NCBI RefSeq assembly: GCF_019891175.1
Contig: NZ_CP072600.1
Coordinates: 4,092,001-4,156,000 of the forward strand
Length of the DNA: 64,000 nt
Origin: Leptothermofonsia sichuanensis E412
GTDB lineage: Bacteria > Cyanobacteriota > Cyanobacteriia > Leptolyngbyales > Leptolyngbyaceae
Direction of reading: 5' to 3'
Shown here: positions 36,734 to 48,183 of the stretch, one piece after another
Position numbering within the stretch: the first letter of the stretch is position 1
Layout: each line of letters starts with the position of its first letter
Translations under genes and position numbers: made by a program
The notes under the pieces: model-generated
Database searches by the model: none
What the model was told of the DNA's origin: nothing
The model's input: only the letters and a program-made list of their open reading frames with translations

Positions 36734-36847
36734 AGGACTGGACTCAATAATGTGTGGTTAGCTCTTCGTAATTAGTTCAGGCTGGTTCCCTGTGAATTAA
36801 TTTTCGTTGTTTGCCGGCAAGTAAACGAACGATCAAGAACTAATGTC

Positions 36848-37798
36848 CTATCCATTCGGCTTCGGCGACTTCTCCTGAGGTAGGGTAATACCCAGGCGCT
36901 GTTGCAGCGCCTCAACCACTTCCTCAGCAGACTTTTGCCCAAAGTTTTTAATCTCCAACAGATCCTCCTGGCTGTAGTCAAGCAGATCCGCTACAGAATT
37001 AATCTGGGCTCGTTTCAGGCAGTTGTAAGCCCGCACCGAAAGCTGCAACTCCTCAATTGGAATCTGATTAGTCGGATCCTCAATGTCATCAATATCATCG
37101 GGAGCGGCACTATCTGGAATCTCTTTTAAGGGGTTGAACAAATCAACCAGGATATTGGCTGCATGGCTCAGGGCTTCCTGGGGGGTCAGACTACCATTTG
37201 TCCAAACCTCCATAATCAAGCGATCTTTCTCGATGGCTCCGCCAACTCTGGCATCCTCTACCGTATAGTTAACCTTACGAACCGGCATGAAAACAGAATC
37301 AATCTGGAGGAAGTCTAGGGAAGCCGTTTCATCTCGATTTTTATCAACCGCTCGATAACCTTTACCCCGCTCAATCCTGAATTCCATCTCCAGGGTTGCC
37401 CCAGCAGAGAGGGTTGCAATGTACTGATTTGAATCAACCAGTTCAATCTCAGAAGGTAAGTCAAACTGACCTGTGGTAACCGTCGCAGGACCCTGCACCA
37501 GGAGACGCCCAATCTGCGGTTGAGAAGAATAACTCTTGACAACCACTTTCTTCATATTCAAAAGAATATCAAGCACGTCTTCCCGTACACCCGGAATCGT
37601 TGCAAATTCGTGATTGACGCCAGCAATACGTACCGCCGTAACGGCTGCCCCCTCCAGATTAGACAACATTACCCGCCGTAGCGCATTACCCAGCGTGGTT
37701 CCCTGTCCACGATCTAGCGGCTCAATCACAAACCGACTACTTTGACTCTGATCTCTCTCCGTTTTGGTTTCTACACATTCGACCTGAAATTGTGCCAT
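36848..37798 (-). CDS. rpoA: DNA-directed RNA polymerase alpha subunit
   Basis: A 316-residue protein. The N-terminal assembly domain (about 1-225) holds FVIEPLDRGQGTTLGNALRRV, and the C-terminal domain (about 245-305) holds LELSVRAYNCLKR-like residues and QEDLLEIKNFGQKSAEEVVE, which touch upstream promoter DNA and activators. Cyanobacteria keep rpoA in the ribosomal cluster between rpsK and rplQ, as here. Confidence 0.97.
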   Translation of the reverse strand: MAQFQVECVETKTERDQSQSSRFVIEPLDRGQGTTLGNALRRVMLSNLEGAAVTAVRIAGVNHEFATIPGVREDVLDILLNMKKVVVKSYSSQPQIGRLLVQGPATVTTGQFDLPSEIELVDSNQYIATLSAGATLEMEFRIERGKGYRAVDKNRDETASLDFLQIDSVFMPVRKVNYTVEDARVGGAIEKDRLIMEVWTNGSLTPQEALSHAANILVDLFNPLKEIPDSAAPDDIDDIEDPTNQIPIEELQLSVRAYNCLKRAQINSVADLLDYSQEDLLEIKNFGQKSAEEVVEALQQRLGITLPQEKSPKPNG

Positions 37799-37951
37799 GA
37801 AGCAACCTCCCCGCTACTGGATGAAAGGCAAACGCCTTATCAACTCCGACCTCAACAATCCATCTCACCAATTTCCCCATTCCACCCCAAACCAGGACAA
37901 GCATACGCGCCGCACTCCCAGGCGATTGACTCAAACGCCTCAGTCCTGTCA

Positions 37952-38350
37952 TTAAACCCGTCGTCGCTTGGGAGGGCGACAACCATTATGGGGAATGGGC
38001 GTCACATCCCGAATCAGAGTAATTTCCAAACCTACTCCCTGGAGGGCGCGAATGGCGGTTTCCCGACCTGCACCCGGACCACTGACCATCACTTCGATCT
38101 GCCGCATCCCCTGATCGGTCGCCCGACGAGCCGCAGCTTCCGCAGCCGTCTGGGCCGCAAACGGAGTTCCCTTTTTCGCTCCCTTAAAACCGCTGGAACC
38201 TGCTGAAGCCCAGGAGATGACTTCTCCGTTAGTGTCGGAGATCGTAACGATGGTGTTGTTAAATGTGGACTGGATGTAAGCCACTCCACTGGGCACGTTC
38301 TTTTTCTGTTTGCGTGCCCCAGTTTTTCTGGTTGGTTTTCCTGGAGGCAT
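37952..38350 (-). CDS. rpsK: 30S ribosomal protein S11
   Basis: A 132-residue protein with [37 protein letters not shown] and the C-terminal [17 protein letters not shown]. It sits on the 30S platform near the Shine-Dalgarno helix. ATG at 38348-38350. Confidence 0.97.
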   Translation of the reverse strand: MPPGKPTRKTGARKQKKNVPSGVAYIQSTFNNTIVTISDTNGEVISWASAGSSGFKGAKKGTPFAAQTAAEAAARRATDQGMRQIEVMVSGPGAGRETAIRALQGVGLEITLIRDVTPIPHNGCRPPKRRRV

Positions 38351-38496
38351 ATTCCTGTTTCTCTCTATGGATTAGGTTATCTATTCAATGAAAAATTAAA
38401 ACCCACTCAGAAGGCTGATTGGGGCAAGAGCAACGCTTTCAGATTTACCGAAAGAACCTCTTCCATGCCAGTTCAACAAGCATTCCAGAGCCTGGA

Positions 38497-38880
38497 TTAT
38501 TTCTTACCAGGAGCTTTCTTCTTACCGGCTACGGTGCGACGCCCTCCCCGTCTGGTACGGGCATTGGTACGGGTTCGCTGCCCACGGACAGGAAGACCTA
38601 ACCGATGACGCCGTCCCCGATAGGTACCAATGTCCATCAATCGCTTGATGTTCATCGCCTCCAGTCGCCTGAGGTCACCTTCAATTTGATAGTTTTCTTC
38701 GACCTCTGCTCTTAAAGCCGCCACGTCGGCATCACTTAAGTCCCTGACACGGGTATCAGGGTTGACCCCTGTCGCCTTCAAGATCTCTTTGGAACGGGTC
38801 AACCCAATTCCATAAATATAGGTCAGACCAATCTCGACACGTTTATCCCGAGGCAGGTCAACTCCGGCAATCCTTGCCAC
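38497..38880 (-). CDS. rpsM: 30S ribosomal protein S13
   Basis: A 127-residue protein with a GTG start (38878-38880) reading [19 protein letters not shown], then [20 protein letters not shown] and a basic tail KKKAPGKK. It bridges the 30S head to the 50S subunit and P-site tRNA. Confidence 0.97.
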   Translation of the reverse strand: MARIAGVDLPRDKRVEIGLTYIYGIGLTRSKEILKATGVNPDTRVRDLSDADVAALRAEVEENYQIEGDLRRLEAMNIKRLMDIGTYRGRRHRLGLPVRGQRTRTNARTRRGGRRTVAGKKKAPGKK

Positions 38881-38973
38881 GCTCGTCTCTCCCAGTTTTT
38901 AGTTGTCGCTACAAATTTTTGTGCTATGAATGAATCAATTGCAAATCAATACAGTAACAATCTTGTGAATCTG

Positions 38974-39087
38974 CTATCCCTGGCGCTGCTTATGCTTAGG
39001 GTTTGAGCAAATCACCATGACTCTGCCACGACGACGAATGACACGGCACTTTTCACAAATTTTACGGACTGATGCTCGAACCTTCAT
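38974..39087 (-). CDS. rpmJ: 50S ribosomal protein L36
   Basis: A 37-residue protein, [20 protein letters not shown] then [17 protein letters not shown], with the zinc-ribbon ligands Cys11, Cys14, Cys27 and His32, so it is the zinc-binding form. It lies between infA and rpsM as in other cyanobacteria. Confidence 0.97.
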   Translation of the reverse strand: MKVRASVRKICEKCRVIRRRGRVMVICSNPKHKQRQG

Positions 39088-39229
39088 GCCTCATCTCGCC
39101 AGTATTACAAACACAACATTCTATCAATTTCTTACTAAAACTGTCAAACAAACCGTGAAATCTGATTTATTTACGGTTGGCATCCGACAAACAAAGATGT
39201 AAATATAGACACTTGGCTGCTTACATAAA

Positions 39230-39457
39230 CTATTTCTTGTTCCGCAACCGATAAGTGATGCGTCCTTTGGTCAGGTCGTAAGGAGTAAGTTCGACTTTGA
39301 CCCGGTCGCCGGGGAGAATTTTGATGTAATTCCGACGAATTTTGCCAGAAATGTGCGCCAGAACATTGAAGCCATTATCCAGATCAACGCGGAACATGGC
39401 GTTAGGCAGTGACTCAGTCACCGTTCCTTCCATTTCAATCAAGTCTTGCTTTGACAA
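39230..39457 (-). CDS. infA: Translation initiation factor IF-1
   Basis: A 75-residue OB-fold protein beginning [20 protein letters not shown] and ending [12 protein letters not shown]. It binds the 30S A site during initiation. The start codon is TTG (39455-39457), unusual for so well expressed a gene and perhaps a way of holding back its output. It lies 230 bp after adk. Confidence 0.97.
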   Translation of the reverse strand: MSKQDLIEMEGTVTESLPNAMFRVDLDNGFNVLAHISGKIRRNYIKILPGDRVKVELTPYDLTKGRITYRLRNKK

Positions 39458-39687
39458 ATTATTTCCCTCAATTCAATCGACACTAGATAATAGCAGTCAA
39501 CCATAGCAATTCATTACCCTTTGAGTCTAGATCATTTGACTTGGAAGCTGCATACAGGGTCTCTGAAGCTGGTGAGGCATAGAGATAACCATATTCTTCT
39601 CAACAATAGCCCCCTAATCTCCCCAGATAAGGAAAGGCAGTGTGGAGGCTATCCTCAACTTGAACAGATGCCTGAGTCATATGGAAA

Positions 39688-40236
39688 TCAGACCAAGTTC
39701 TTTAGATCAGCGGTTACTTCATCCGGAGGAGCGTTGCCATCGACAGAAACCAATTTTTGGCGCGTTTGATAGAAGTTAATCAGAGGAGCCGTTTGTTCTC
39801 GATAGACCTGCAATCGACGGCGAATCACGTCTTCAGTATCATCCTGCCGCCCTCGCCCTAATAATCTCGCAATCAGTACCTCGTCAGGCACTTCCAGATT
39901 CACCGCGTAGTTATAGAGCTGGTTAATCTCTGATAACAAGTCATCCAGAAAAGCGGCTTGAGTTACTGTGCGAGGAAATCCATCTAAAATCCAGCCAGAA
40001 TGAGCATCAGACTGAGACAATCGCTCTCGCATCAAATCAATCACCAGTTGGTCGGGAACCAATTCTCCAGAATCCATAAAGCTTTTTGCCTTCATTCCAA
40101 GGGGAGTCTGATTAGCAACTGCTTCCCGTAAAATATCGCCGGTAGAAATGTGAGGAATTTTACACAACCCTGCCAGTACTTTCGCCTGTGTTCCCTTGCC
40201 AGCTCCAGGCGCACCTAAGAAAATCAAACGTGTCAC
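39688..40236 (-). CDS. adk: Adenylate kinase, short form
   Basis: Converts ATP + AMP to two ADP. It has 182 residues, with a GTG start overlapping the secY stop by one base. The P-loop is [15 protein letters not shown]; the AMP-binding motifs are [12 protein letters not shown] and [12 protein letters not shown], and the short lid [18 protein letters not shown] is without zinc Cys. Cyanobacteria often have this short form right after secY. Confidence 0.96.
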   Translation of the reverse strand: MTRLIFLGAPGAGKGTQAKVLAGLCKIPHISTGDILREAVANQTPLGMKAKSFMDSGELVPDQLVIDLMRERLSQSDAHSGWILDGFPRTVTQAAFLDDLLSEINQLYNYAVNLEVPDEVLIARLLGRGRQDDTEDVIRRRLQVYREQTAPLINFYQTRQKLVSVDGNAPPDEVTADLKNLV

Positions 40237-41543
40237 TACTGTTTCACCATCCCTTCGTACCGTTGCGAAATCACGTAGGTCTGGATTTGCTTGGCTGTAT
40301 CAATCGCTACCCCAACCAGGATCAGCAAGGATGTTGCCCCCAGGCCCTGAAATGTTCTGACTCGGGTGGCACTCTCAACGGCTGTGGGTACAATGGCTAC
40401 CAGCCCAAGGAAGATTGCCCCTAGAAATGTCAGGCGGTTTAACACCCGTTCGATATACTCACTAGTTGCTTTACCAGGACGGATACCCGGAATACTCGCC
40501 CCCATCTTTTTCAAATTTTGAGACATATCTACTGGATTAATGATCAGGGAAGCGTAGAAATAACTGAAGAACAGAATGAGGAGCAGGTAAAGTGCCACGT
40601 ATGCCCAGGGGGTTGGACCACTGGGGCTGATATAAGTAGTAACTCTGGCTATGGTTTCATTGCCAGTCGCGGATGCCAGGGTTAGAGGCAGGACGAGTAC
40701 TGCCTGCGCAAAGATGATTGGCATCACTCCTCCCTGGTTCAACCGTAAGGGAAGATAGCTGCTGCGTTCCGTATACATGCGACGCCCCACCTGGCGACGG
40801 GCAGAAACAATCGGAATGCGGCGGGTTCCTTCCTGAACAAAAACAATCCCCACAATCATGACCAGGAAGACAATCAGCAAAATCACAACACCACCTACCA
40901 CATTGCGATCGCCACTCTGAGCCAGTTCCAGAGTTTGTCCCAAAGACCGTGGTAGTGTCGAAATAATGTTGACGAAAATCAGCAGCGAAGCGCCATTGCC
41001 AATCCCCCGCTCCGTAATCAATTCGCCCACCCACATAACAAACATTGCCCCCGCTGTCAGGGCAAGAACCGTTTGTCCAATGAATACAGGACCCCAGCCT
41101 TCAACGTAGGGGCGAACCCAGAGAGAAATCCCAACACTCTGGATAATTGCCCAGCCCAGGGCGACATAACGAGTAATCTGAGAAATCTTCCGACGGCCAG
41201 CTTCTCCTTCGTTCTTCTGCAAATTTTCCAGGGAAGGAATTGCCGCAGTCAACAGTTGCAAAATAATAGAAGCATTAATGTAAGGCAAAATCCCCAGAGC
41301 AAAGATCCCCAGGGTTGAAAGTCCGCCTCCAGAGAATATATCCAGGAATCCTACTAATGGACTATTGGCAACACTGGCTCTGAATGCGTCACGATTGATG
41401 CCAGGCAGCGGGAGAACCATGCCCAGACGAATTAATATGAGCATTCCAACAGTGAGCAGGATACGCCCACGTAAACCAGCCGCCTGAGCCATCTGGGCAA
41501 AGGTTTCCTGAGCACTCGGATTCTTATCTCGGTTGACGACCAT
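40236..41543 (-). CDS. secY: Preprotein translocase subunit SecY
   Basis: The core channel of the Sec translocon in plasma and thylakoid membranes. It has 435 residues and ten transmembrane helices, with a plug-region segment ([20 protein letters not shown]), the cytosolic loop with [17 protein letters not shown], and [20 protein letters not shown]. The spacer in front of it (41544-41738) carries two inverted repeats that may affect read-through from rplO. Confidence 0.97.
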   Translation of the reverse strand: MVVNRDKNPSAQETFAQMAQAAGLRGRILLTVGMLILIRLGMVLPLPGINRDAFRASVANSPLVGFLDIFSGGGLSTLGIFALGILPYINASIILQLLTAAIPSLENLQKNEGEAGRRKISQITRYVALGWAIIQSVGISLWVRPYVEGWGPVFIGQTVLALTAGAMFVMWVGELITERGIGNGASLLIFVNIISTLPRSLGQTLELAQSGDRNVVGGVVILLIVFLVMIVGIVFVQEGTRRIPIVSARRQVGRRMYTERSSYLPLRLNQGGVMPIIFAQAVLVLPLTLASATGNETIARVTTYISPSGPTPWAYVALYLLLILFFSYFYASLIINPVDMSQNLKKMGASIPGIRPGKATSEYIERVLNRLTFLGAIFLGLVAIVPTAVESATRVRTFQGLGATSLLILVGVAIDTAKQIQTYVISQRYEGMVKQ

Positions 41544-41577
41544 AAAGGATTGCCTCTGTGTGTTCGTGCTTTCTCAA

Positions 41578-41693
41578 AGCCTATCTGAAAACTTCCTCAG
41601 TCTGGAATCTGGGCTTTGGCCGTTGGGACTTTTCGGATAGGCTCTTATATGGGTTTTCATATAATTATCCCCTAGTACACTCTACCAGGGGAT
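41578..41693. repeat. Two inverted repeats in the rplO-secY spacer
   Basis: AGCCTATCTGAAAA (41578-41591) pairs with TTTTCGGATAGGCT (41630-41643) at 13 of 14 positions across 38 bases. ATCCCCT (41667-41673) pairs with AGGGGAT (41687-41693). There is no U run, so a plain terminator is unlikely. They may be a small palindromic element or an RNA-processing or attenuation structure. Confidence 0.6.
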
Positions 41694-41738
41694 CCAGGTG
41701 AATGGGGATTGGAGCAGGGAAGCAACAGAAAACCTCAA

Positions 41739-42191
41739 CTATTCAGCACTCTCAAGCTCACAGGTTCCTTTTGCGGCTTCAATCTTGGCGCGAGCAGATT
41801 GGGTAAATGCAGCCGCCTTAACGGTTAAAGGAACGTTAATGTCCCCGTTACCGAGGATTTTCAAAGGACCATCATCCGAGGTTACAATTCCTGCCTCCAT
41901 GAGGGAGGTTAAGGTCACTTCTGTGTTGGCTTCCAGACCAGCCAGATCTTCCACATTCACGATCGTGTAATTTACCCGGTTAATCACAGGAAAACCCTTT
42001 AGCTTGGGCAGGCGACGATACAGGGGCATCTGTCCGCCTTCAAATCCTGGACGAGTGGGGCGACCAGAGCGAGACTTTTGCCCGCGCATCCCAAAGCCAC
42101 AGCTAGCCCCCTGTCCTGCCGAAATTCCCCGACCTACCCGGCGGCGACGCCTTTTGGAACCTTCCTTTGGTACCGCATCAATCAGTCTCAT
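41739..42191 (-). CDS. rplO: 50S ribosomal protein L15
   Basis: A 150-residue protein with [40 protein letters not shown] and LPKLKGF. It follows rpsE directly: rpmD (L30) is missing between them, the usual state in cyanobacteria. Confidence 0.97.
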   Translation of the reverse strand: MRLIDAVPKEGSKRRRRRVGRGISAGQGASCGFGMRGQKSRSGRPTRPGFEGGQMPLYRRLPKLKGFPVINRVNYTIVNVEDLAGLEANTEVTLTSLMEAGIVTSDDGPLKILGNGDINVPLTVKAAAFTQSARAKIEAAKGTCELESAE

Positions 42192-42305
42192 AAGTCATCC
42201 TTAAAAGTTGTGGTTAGTGAGTTGGTGGCGTTGACTCTGCATCCGTTACCGGGTCAGTGCGAAAGACAATTTATGCGAGTGATGTGAACTATGGTCAATC
42301 AACCA

Positions 42306-42827
42306 CTAGGCATAGAGATTCTCAATGGAAACCCCACGCTCCTCAGCGACTTCAGCGAAAGTACGTAGGGTTTCTAGCGCATTCACGGCAGCTCGCGCAT
42401 TGTTTAATGGGTTGCCAGAGCCAAGCTGTTTTGCTAAAACATTACGAACACCTGCCAGTTCGAGGACTGTGCGCACAGCGCCTCCAGCAATTACCCCAGT
42501 ACCAGGAGCAGCGGGGCGCATCATTACTTTGGCACCACCACCGGCACCCGTTGCCGGATGGGGGATGGAGTTTGATTTTGTCAAAGGGACATCTACCAGA
42601 TGTTTTTTCCCGTCGGCTACACCCTTTTTCACGGCACCAATTACATCGCTGGCTTTACCAACGCCAACGCCAACCTGCCCCCGTTCGTTCCCAACCACGA
42701 CGATCGCCCGGAAGCTAAGTTTTTTACCTCCCTTGACGACTTTGGTGACCCGTCGGATTTGAACAACCCGCTCCTGCCATTCCGTCTCTTTCTCGCGACT
42801 CTTGGTGTTTTTACGACCCTTTGCCAT
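42306..42827 (-). CDS. rpsE: 30S ribosomal protein S5
   Basis: A 173-residue protein with an N-terminal double-stranded RNA-binding fold ([20 protein letters not shown]) and the C-terminal domain with [20 protein letters not shown]. It affects decoding accuracy. The upstream spacer (42836-42905) carries a repeated GTTAG/TGTTAG low-complexity tract. Confidence 0.97.
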   Translation of the reverse strand: MAKGRKNTKSREKETEWQERVVQIRRVTKVVKGGKKLSFRAIVVVGNERGQVGVGVGKASDVIGAVKKGVADGKKHLVDVPLTKSNSIPHPATGAGGGAKVMMRPAAPGTGVIAGGAVRTVLELAGVRNVLAKQLGSGNPLNNARAAVNALETLRTFAEVAEERGVSIENLYA

Positions 42828-42921
42828 AGTTTCTCCAGGTTATCGTTGTTAGCTATGAGTTGTTAGTCGTTAGCCCTCTAAACACTAATTACTTAAAAAC
42901 TAACAACCGAATTAAAACGAA

Positions 42922-43284
42922 TTAAAAATCAAGCCCGGCCTCACGCGCAGCATCTGCCAGCGCTTTTACTCGACCGTGAAACAGATTGCCTCCCCGATCA
43001 AAGACGACCTGCTTGATCCCTTTCTCCAGCGATCTCGCTGCAATTAGTTTACCGACTGCTGTAGAAGCCTCACAATTGGCACCAGAACTCAGTTCCGACT
43101 TGATAGCGGCATCCAGGGTGGAAGCTGCGGCAATGGTGTGCTGCCTGGTATCGTCAATCAGTTGGACATAAATATGTTCATTAGAACGGAAAACCGCCAA
43201 CCTTGGGCGCTCCGGAGTTCCAAATACCCGGCGGCGCACCCGGTTGTGTCGCCGTCGAGTGGATTCCTTACGACTTAGTTTCAT
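42922..43284 (-). CDS. rplR: 50S ribosomal protein L18
   Basis: A 120-residue protein that binds 5S r[23 protein letters not shown], then [15 protein letters not shown] and the end [18 protein letters not shown]. It starts 2 bp after rplF. Confidence 0.97.
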   Translation of the reverse strand: MKLSRKESTRRRHNRVRRRVFGTPERPRLAVFRSNEHIYVQLIDDTRQHTIAAASTLDAAIKSELSSGANCEASTAVGKLIAARSLEKGIKQVVFDRGGNLFHGRVKALADAAREAGLDF

Positions 43285-43286
43285 GA

Positions 43287-43826
43287 CTACTTCTTACCTG
43301 CCTTACCAGCCTTACGTCTAACCAACTCACCAGCATAGCGAATCCCCTTCCCCTTATAGGGTTCAGGGGGACGCACCGCCCGAATCCGAGCGGCTGTATT
43401 GCCGACCTCTTCCTTGTCAATACCGCTGACAATGACATTGACATTATTTTCGACAGCAAATTGCACTCCTTCAGGGGGTTCAAATTGAACTGGGTGACTG
43501 TAGCCCATGTTGAGGGTAAGATTTTTCCCCTGCACCTGTGCCCGGTAGCCAACCCCTTGAATCTCTAAACGCTTCTGAAACCCCTGGGACACACCTTCCA
43601 CCATGTTGGCAACTAAGGTGCGACACAATCCATGCCGTTGCCGCGCAGTCCGGGACTCATCCCGTCGAGTGACCAGGATGGTTTCACCCTCTTGAGAGAC
43701 AACTACTTCATCCGGCAAGACTCTAGAGAGTTCACCCTTGGGACCCTTGACCATCACTGACTGACCATCAATGGTCACTGTTACTTTATTGGGAATTATG
43801 ATGGGACGCTTGCCAATACGAGACAT
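43287..43826 (-). CDS. rplF: 50S ribosomal protein L6
   Basis: A 179-residue protein of two similar domains. It starts [20 protein letters not shown] and carries the C-terminal signature [20 protein letters not shown]. It lies near the factor-binding site. Confidence 0.97.
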   Translation of the reverse strand: MSRIGKRPIIIPNKVTVTIDGQSVMVKGPKGELSRVLPDEVVVSQEGETILVTRRDESRTARQRHGLCRTLVANMVEGVSQGFQKRLEIQGVGYRAQVQGKNLTLNMGYSHPVQFEPPEGVQFAVENNVNVIVSGIDKEEVGNTAARIRAVRPPEPYKGKGIRYAGELVRRKAGKAGKK

Positions 43827-43909
43827 AACGACTACTCCTACTCAAAACCGCTGCTATTGAAGCTCGTCAAGGCTTTTAGCTCCAGACTATCGAATACGAA
43901 CGAGATGAC

Positions 43910-44311
43910 TTACCAGACGTAGCACAAAACCTCACCGCCCAGGCCGTTACGACGAGCTTCTCGATCTGTCATAATGCCATTGGAGGTTGAGATGATGGCA
44001 ATTCCAATCCCTCCCAAAACTCGTGGTAAATCCCGACGGTTTGAGTAAACGCGAAATCCTGGCTTACTAACACGTTTGAGTGCGTTAATAATCGGGCGCT
44101 TTCCCTTTCCCTTGTATTTCAGGGAAATCATGAGATGCCGCTTAACGCCTTCGCCCACTTCCTCGTAATCGACAATAAAGCCTTCGTCTTTGAGGACTTT
44201 AGCAATACTACGGGTCATTTTGGTTGAAGGGACTTCGGTCGTCTGATGACGTGCCAAATTAGCGTTCCGAATCCGCGTTAGCATGTCTGCAATAGTGTCA
44301 TTTGCCGCCAT
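43910..44311 (-). CDS. rpsH: 30S ribosomal protein S8
   Basis: A 133-residue protein with [32 protein letters not shown] and the C-terminal [20 protein letters not shown]. rpsN (S14), which sits between rplE and rpsH in many bacteria, is absent here, as is normal for cyanobacteria. Confidence 0.97.
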   Translation of the reverse strand: MAANDTIADMLTRIRNANLARHQTTEVPSTKMTRSIAKVLKDEGFIVDYEEVGEGVKRHLMISLKYKGKGKRPIINALKRVSKPGFRVYSNRRDLPRVLGGIGIAIISTSNGIMTDREARRNGLGGEVLCYVW

Positions 44312-44333
44312 AATTTTCCCTTGATAAAACCTG

Positions 44334-44879
44334 CTAGTTCTCCCGGAAGGGCATACCCATCTCTTTCAGCAGGGCGCGTCCCTCCTCATCGGTATTTGCA
44401 GTAGTGATGATAGAAATGTCCATGCCACGAATCTGGTCAATGCTGTCGTAGTCCACTTCTGGAAAAATCAGTTGCTCCCGCACACCCAGGGTATAATTTC
44501 CGCGTCCATCAAAGCTCTTGGGACTGATCCCGCGAAAGTCACGGATTCGGGGCAAAGCCAGATTGACCAGGCGATCTAGAAATGAATACATCCGCTCAGC
44601 TCGCAATGTAACCATAATGCCAACGGGCATGCCCTGACGAATTTTGAATCCAGCGATCGCTTTTTTGGCCCGAGTCACCACGGGTTTTTGACCTGTGATG
44701 AGGGCAATTTCAGCCAGCGAAGCCTCTAATGCCTTGGCATTCTGAGCCGCTTCTCCCAATCCCCGGTTCACGGTAATCTTTGTTAATTTGGGAACCTGAT
44801 GAATGTTGGTATAACCAAATTGCTCCATCAGTTTGGGAACTATCTTGTCCTGGTAAAGTGCTTTAAGTCGTTCTGCCAT
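44334..44879 (-). CDS. rplE: 50S ribosomal protein L5
   Basis: A 181-residue protein that binds 5S rRNA and the P-site tRNA. Motifs are [40 protein letters not shown] and the final [20 protein letters not shown]. 22 bp before rpsH. Confidence 0.97.
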   Translation of the reverse strand: MAERLKALYQDKIVPKLMEQFGYTNIHQVPKLTKITVNRGLGEAAQNAKALEASLAEIALITGQKPVVTRAKKAIAGFKIRQGMPVGIMVTLRAERMYSFLDRLVNLALPRIRDFRGISPKSFDGRGNYTLGVREQLIFPEVDYDSIDQIRGMDISIITTANTDEEGRALLKEMGMPFREN

Positions 44880-44971
44880 AGTTTTGCTTCCTTTGCAGCC
44901 CTGGGCTTGGTCAGGGAATAGTGGCTGGTTGGTTGTTACAGGATAGAGCCGGGTAAAGGCTAATCAAAAAC

Positions 44972-45319
44972 CTAGTCGATAATTTCTCCAGTTTTTTTCA
45001 GCATGCGCACCTTGCGCCCATCTTCAGTGAAGGTATAGCAAACTCGACTGGCGACTTTTTGCTTTTCAGAGTAGAGCATGACATTAGAGCTATGGATAGG
45101 AGCTTCACTGGTCACAATCTGTCCTGTCTCACCTTCCTGCTGGGGCTTAACATGCTTGGTACGCATATTTACCCCTTTGACAATCACTTTACTTTCGCTG
45201 GGGATGGCTCTCAGAATCTCGCCGACTTTGCCCTTATCCCGACCGGCAATCACCTGGACGGTATCCCCTTTTTTGACATGCATCTTGAAGCGAGTTGGAG
45301 TTGTCTTGCTTTTAGCCAT
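44972..45319 (-). CDS. rplX: 50S ribosomal protein L24
   Basis: A 115-residue protein with a KOW motif near the N-terminus ([20 protein letters not shown]). The start ATG at 45317-45319 overlaps the rplN stop by one base (TGATG); an in-frame GTG one codon upstream is less likely. It is an assembly initiator of the 50S subunit. Confidence 0.96.
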   Translation of the reverse strand: MAKSKTTPTRFKMHVKKGDTVQVIAGRDKGKVGEILRAIPSESKVIVKGVNMRTKHVKPQQEGETGQIVTSEAPIHSSNVMLYSEKQKVASRVCYTFTEDGRKVRMLKKTGEIID

Positions 45320-45687
45320 CACAATACCTCCGGTGCCAGAGAAACAATCTTCGTAAAGTTTTTGTCGCGCAGTTCACGGGCAACTGGACCAAAAACGCGG
45401 GTACCTCTGGGATTACCATCGTTGTTGATGATGACGGCTGCATTATCATCAAACCGGATGCTCATTCCGCTTTCGCGACGCAAATTCTTGCGGGTGCGAA
45501 CAATCACTGCTTTGACCACATCAGACTTCTTCACGGCCATATTGGGAATAGCATCTTTCACAACCGCGACGATGATGTCACCCACTCCGGCATAGCGGCG
45601 ATTGCCACCGCCCAATACACGGATACACATCAGCTTGCGAGCACCGCTGTTATCGGCAACATTCAAATAACTCTCTTGTTGAATCAT
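45319..45687 (-). CDS. rplN: 50S ribosomal protein L14
   Basis: A 122-residue protein that begins [20 protein letters not shown] and contains [14 protein letters not shown] and [20 protein letters not shown]. Its stop overlaps the rplX start. Confidence 0.97.
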   Translation of the reverse strand: MIQQESYLNVADNSGARKLMCIRVLGGGNRRYAGVGDIIVAVVKDAIPNMAVKKSDVVKAVIVRTRKNLRRESGMSIRFDDNAAVIINNDGNPRGTRVFGPVARELRDKNFTKIVSLAPEVL

Positions 45688-45700
45688 GGTTTTCCCCCCG

Positions 45701-45955
45701 CTAAGCCTGGGATGCGCTGGTATTGAGGATTTCAGTAACCGTCCAGCGCTTGGTGCGGCTCAGGGGACGAGTTTCCTGAATCCGGACGCGATCGCCGACG
45801 TGACACTTATTGTCCTCATCGTGGGCCTTGTAGCGTTTGGTGCGCGCCACAATCTTGCCGTACTTGGGATGAGCAGCCCGGTTCTCGACTGCCACCACCA
45901 CGGTTTTATCCATTTTGTCGCTGACCACTAAGCCAACTCTCTCTTTGACCGCCAT
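45701..45955 (-). CDS. rpsQ: 30S ribosomal protein S17
   Basis: An 84-residue OB-fold protein from the ATG at 45953-45955 ([20 protein letters not shown]), 4 bp after rpmC. An upstream in-frame extension overlaps rpmC and is not conserved. [20 protein letters not shown] is the family signature. Confidence 0.96.
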   Translation of the reverse strand: MAVKERVGLVVSDKMDKTVVVAVENRAAHPKYGKIVARTKRYKAHDEDNKCHVGDRVRIQETRPLSRTKRWTVTEILNTSASQA

Positions 45956-45959
45956 ATCC

Positions 45960-46187
45960 TTACTCCGTCTCCGCATCTGAAACAATGGATGCCAGTTGTC
46001 GCTCCCGTTCAACCGTCATTAACTGGGCCAGACGGTGACGGTTATGTTTGAACTGGTGGGATTTTTCCAGTTGGCGAGTGCCTTTTTGAAACCGCAGTTG
46101 AAACAGTTCGCGCTTAACGGCGACAATCTGCTCTTGCAGTTCCTTATCACTCAAACTGCGAGCATCTTCAATCTTGGGCAGAGGCAT
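45960..46187 (-). CDS. rpmC: 50S ribosomal protein L29
   Basis: A 75-residue helical hairpin protein: [40 protein letters not shown]. It surrounds the exit tunnel with L23. 3 bp after rplP. Confidence 0.96.
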   Translation of the reverse strand: MPLPKIEDARSLSDKELQEQIVAVKRELFQLRFQKGTRQLEKSHQFKHNRHRLAQLMTVERERQLASIVSDAETE

Positions 46188-46190
46188 AAT

Positions 46191-46610
46191 TCAGGACTCC
46201 TCCGACTCACGGGTAATAAACTTGGTCTTAATCGGCAGCTTGAAGGATGCCAGTCGCATCGCTTCTCTGGCAGTTTCTTCGGGTACTCCGGCAATTTCAA
46301 ACATGATCCGACCGGGTTTGACCACCGCCACCCAGAACTCTGGAGCGCCTTTACCAGAACCCATCCGGGTTTCAGCCGCGCGCTGCGTTACGGGCTTATC
46401 CGGGAAAATCCGGATCCAAATTTTTCCACCCCGACGAATGTAACGAGTCATGGCACGACGACTCGCTTCAATCTGACGAGAGGTGATCCAGGAAGGCTCC
46501 ATTGCCTGCAAGCCAAAATCACCAAAGTTAAGGGTGCTGCCACGGGTTGCCAAACCCTTCATCCGCCCGCGCTGCTGTTTACGAAATTTTGTTCTTCTTG
46601 GACTTAACAT
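46191..46610 (-). CDS. rplP: 50S ribosomal protein L16
   Basis: A 139-residue protein with [39 protein letters not shown] and [20 protein letters not shown]. It helps position A-site tRNA. Its upstream spacer holds GGGTGTC heptamers (46626-46645). Confidence 0.97.
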   Translation of the reverse strand: MLSPRRTKFRKQQRGRMKGLATRGSTLNFGDFGLQAMEPSWITSRQIEASRRAMTRYIRRGGKIWIRIFPDKPVTQRAAETRMGSGKGAPEFWVAVVKPGRIMFEIAGVPEETAREAMRLASFKLPIKTKFITRESEES

Positions 46611-46684
46611 GGCTGTTTACCTAAAGGTGTCGGGTGTCGGGTGCCAGAGGTCAGGAATGAGTATTTTCCTTCAGTTCTGAACCT

Positions 46685-47416
46685 TTATCCTTCATTTGAG
46701 CGATCTTCAAATTGCTGACGGCGACGTTGTTGGCGGCGGCGAGGCTGGTTATTGGCAGGAGCAGAGGTTTCTTCCTGTCCCGGAATAATCTCACCTTTGA
46801 AAATCCAGACCTTGATGCCAAGGGTGCCATAGATGGTTTTGGCGATAGTGTAGGCATAATCAATATCGGCTCTCAGGGTGTGGAGAGGAACCCGACCTTC
46901 CCGGGTCCACTCAGGGCGAGCAATTTCAGCCCCATTCAGACGACCACTGACCTGAACTTTAATTCCTTCGATTCCAGCTCGTTGGGCCCGCTGAATTGCC
47001 TGACGCACAACACGGCGGAAGGAAACTCGTCGTTCCAGTTGCTGGGCAATGTACTCGGCAATCAAAGCAGCATCAGCATCAGGACGGGCGACTTCAACCA
47101 CATTGATCCGAATCTGGCGATCGCCACCGCCTAACTCTTTTTGCAGGTCTGCCCGCAGAGCCTCAATTCCCTGACCACCCCGACCAACAACCACACCAGG
47201 ACGCGCAGTTCTGACTTCCAGATCAATTTGATCCGCCTTGCGCTCAATTCTCACCTCAGAGATGCCAGCACTGCTGAGCTTTTTCCCGACAAGTTGGCGA
47301 ATTTTGTAGTCCTCTTGCAGGAGTTCTGGGTAGCGTTTGGTATCGCTAAACCAGCGCGATCGGTGCTCTTGCGTGATACCGAGGCGAAACCCAGTTGGAT
47401 GTATCTTCTGTCCCAC
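46685..47416 (-). CDS. rpsC: 30S ribosomal protein S3
   Basis: A 243-residue protein with GTG start at 47414-47416 ([20 protein letters not shown]); the longer in-frame extension of 35 codons would overlap the spacer and is not conserved. A KH domain ([20 protein letters not shown]) is followed by the S3 C-domain (GLN-like [20 protein letters not shown]) and an Arg/Gln-rich tail. It contributes to mRNA helicase activity at the entry channel. Confidence 0.96.
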   Translation of the reverse strand: MGQKIHPTGFRLGITQEHRSRWFSDTKRYPELLQEDYKIRQLVGKKLSSAGISEVRIERKADQIDLEVRTARPGVVVGRGGQGIEALRADLQKELGGGDRQIRINVVEVARPDADAALIAEYIAQQLERRVSFRRVVRQAIQRAQRAGIEGIKVQVSGRLNGAEIARPEWTREGRVPLHTLRADIDYAYTIAKTIYGTLGIKVWIFKGEIIPGQEETSAPANNQPRRRQQRRRQQFEDRSNEG

Positions 47417-47475
47417 GAGTGCGTCCCCTTTAGCAGTAGTTTGGTGTAATGGTGGTTTGCATGATAACGAGTGAT

Positions 47476-47838
47476 TTATTCCGCTTCGGCACCTGGAGCG
47501 ACTGCGATTGTAATGTGGCAAGTCGGTTTCCGAATCTGATAAGCTCGCCCCTGAGCACGGGGTCGGTAACGTTTCAATGTGGGTCCTTGATCAGCATATG
47601 CCTGGGAAATCAACAGGTCTGCTCGATCTAAGCCCTCATTATGTTCTGCATTGGCAGCCGCCGAACGGAGAACCTTCAGTACCGGCTCACAGGCACGGTA
47701 AGGCATAAATTCTAAAATAATCAGTGCTTCCCGATAGGAACGCCCCCGGATTTGATCGAGCACACGACGCACTTTGTGGGGTGACATGCGTATGTAGCGG
47801 GCACTCGCTTTAACTTCAGTGGTGGTATCAACAGCCAT
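47476..47838 (-). CDS. rplV: 50S ribosomal protein L22
   Basis: A 120-residue protein lining the exit tunnel. [20 protein letters not shown] and the tunnel loop [20 protein letters not shown] are recognisable. The spacer before it repeats AGCTACTAGC (about 47850-47876). Confidence 0.97.
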   Translation of the reverse strand: MAVDTTTEVKASARYIRMSPHKVRRVLDQIRGRSYREALIILEFMPYRACEPVLKVLRSAAANAEHNEGLDRADLLISQAYADQGPTLKRYRPRAQGRAYQIRKPTCHITIAVAPGAEAE

Positions 47839-47885
47839 CTTTTTACTCCTTGAGCTACTAGCGACCAGCTACTAGCCATATGCTC

Positions 47886-48164
47886 CTATCGACGTGCTTT
47901 CTTATCCGATCCTGCATGACCTTTGAAGGTGCGGGTAGGAGCAAATTCTCCCAGCTTATGTCCTACCATCTGCTCAGTCACGTAGACTGGCACATGTTGG
48001 CGACCGTTATGAACTGCGATCGTGTGACCAATCATCTGAGGCAGGATCGTAGAAGCCCGGGACCAGGTTTTAATGACCTGTTTGTCTCCTTTAACATTTA
48101 GTGCCTCAATTTTTTTGAGTAAGTGGTCAGCCACAAATGGACCTTTCTTGAGTGAACGCCCCAT
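47886..48164 (-). CDS. rpsS: 30S ribosomal protein S19
   Basis: A 92-residue protein: [40 protein letters not shown] and the end [20 protein letters not shown]. It sits in the 30S head beside S13. Confidence 0.97.
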   Translation of the reverse strand: MGRSLKKGPFVADHLLKKIEALNVKGDKQVIKTWSRASTILPQMIGHTIAVHNGRQHVPVYVTEQMVGHKLGEFAPTRTFKGHAGSDKKARR

Positions 48165-48183
48165 AGTTTTAATCTCCTATCAG

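Noticed and set aside
42257-42866. Several plus-strand frames opposite rpsE
   Set aside because: They are shadows of GC-rich codon structure of the ribosomal gene.
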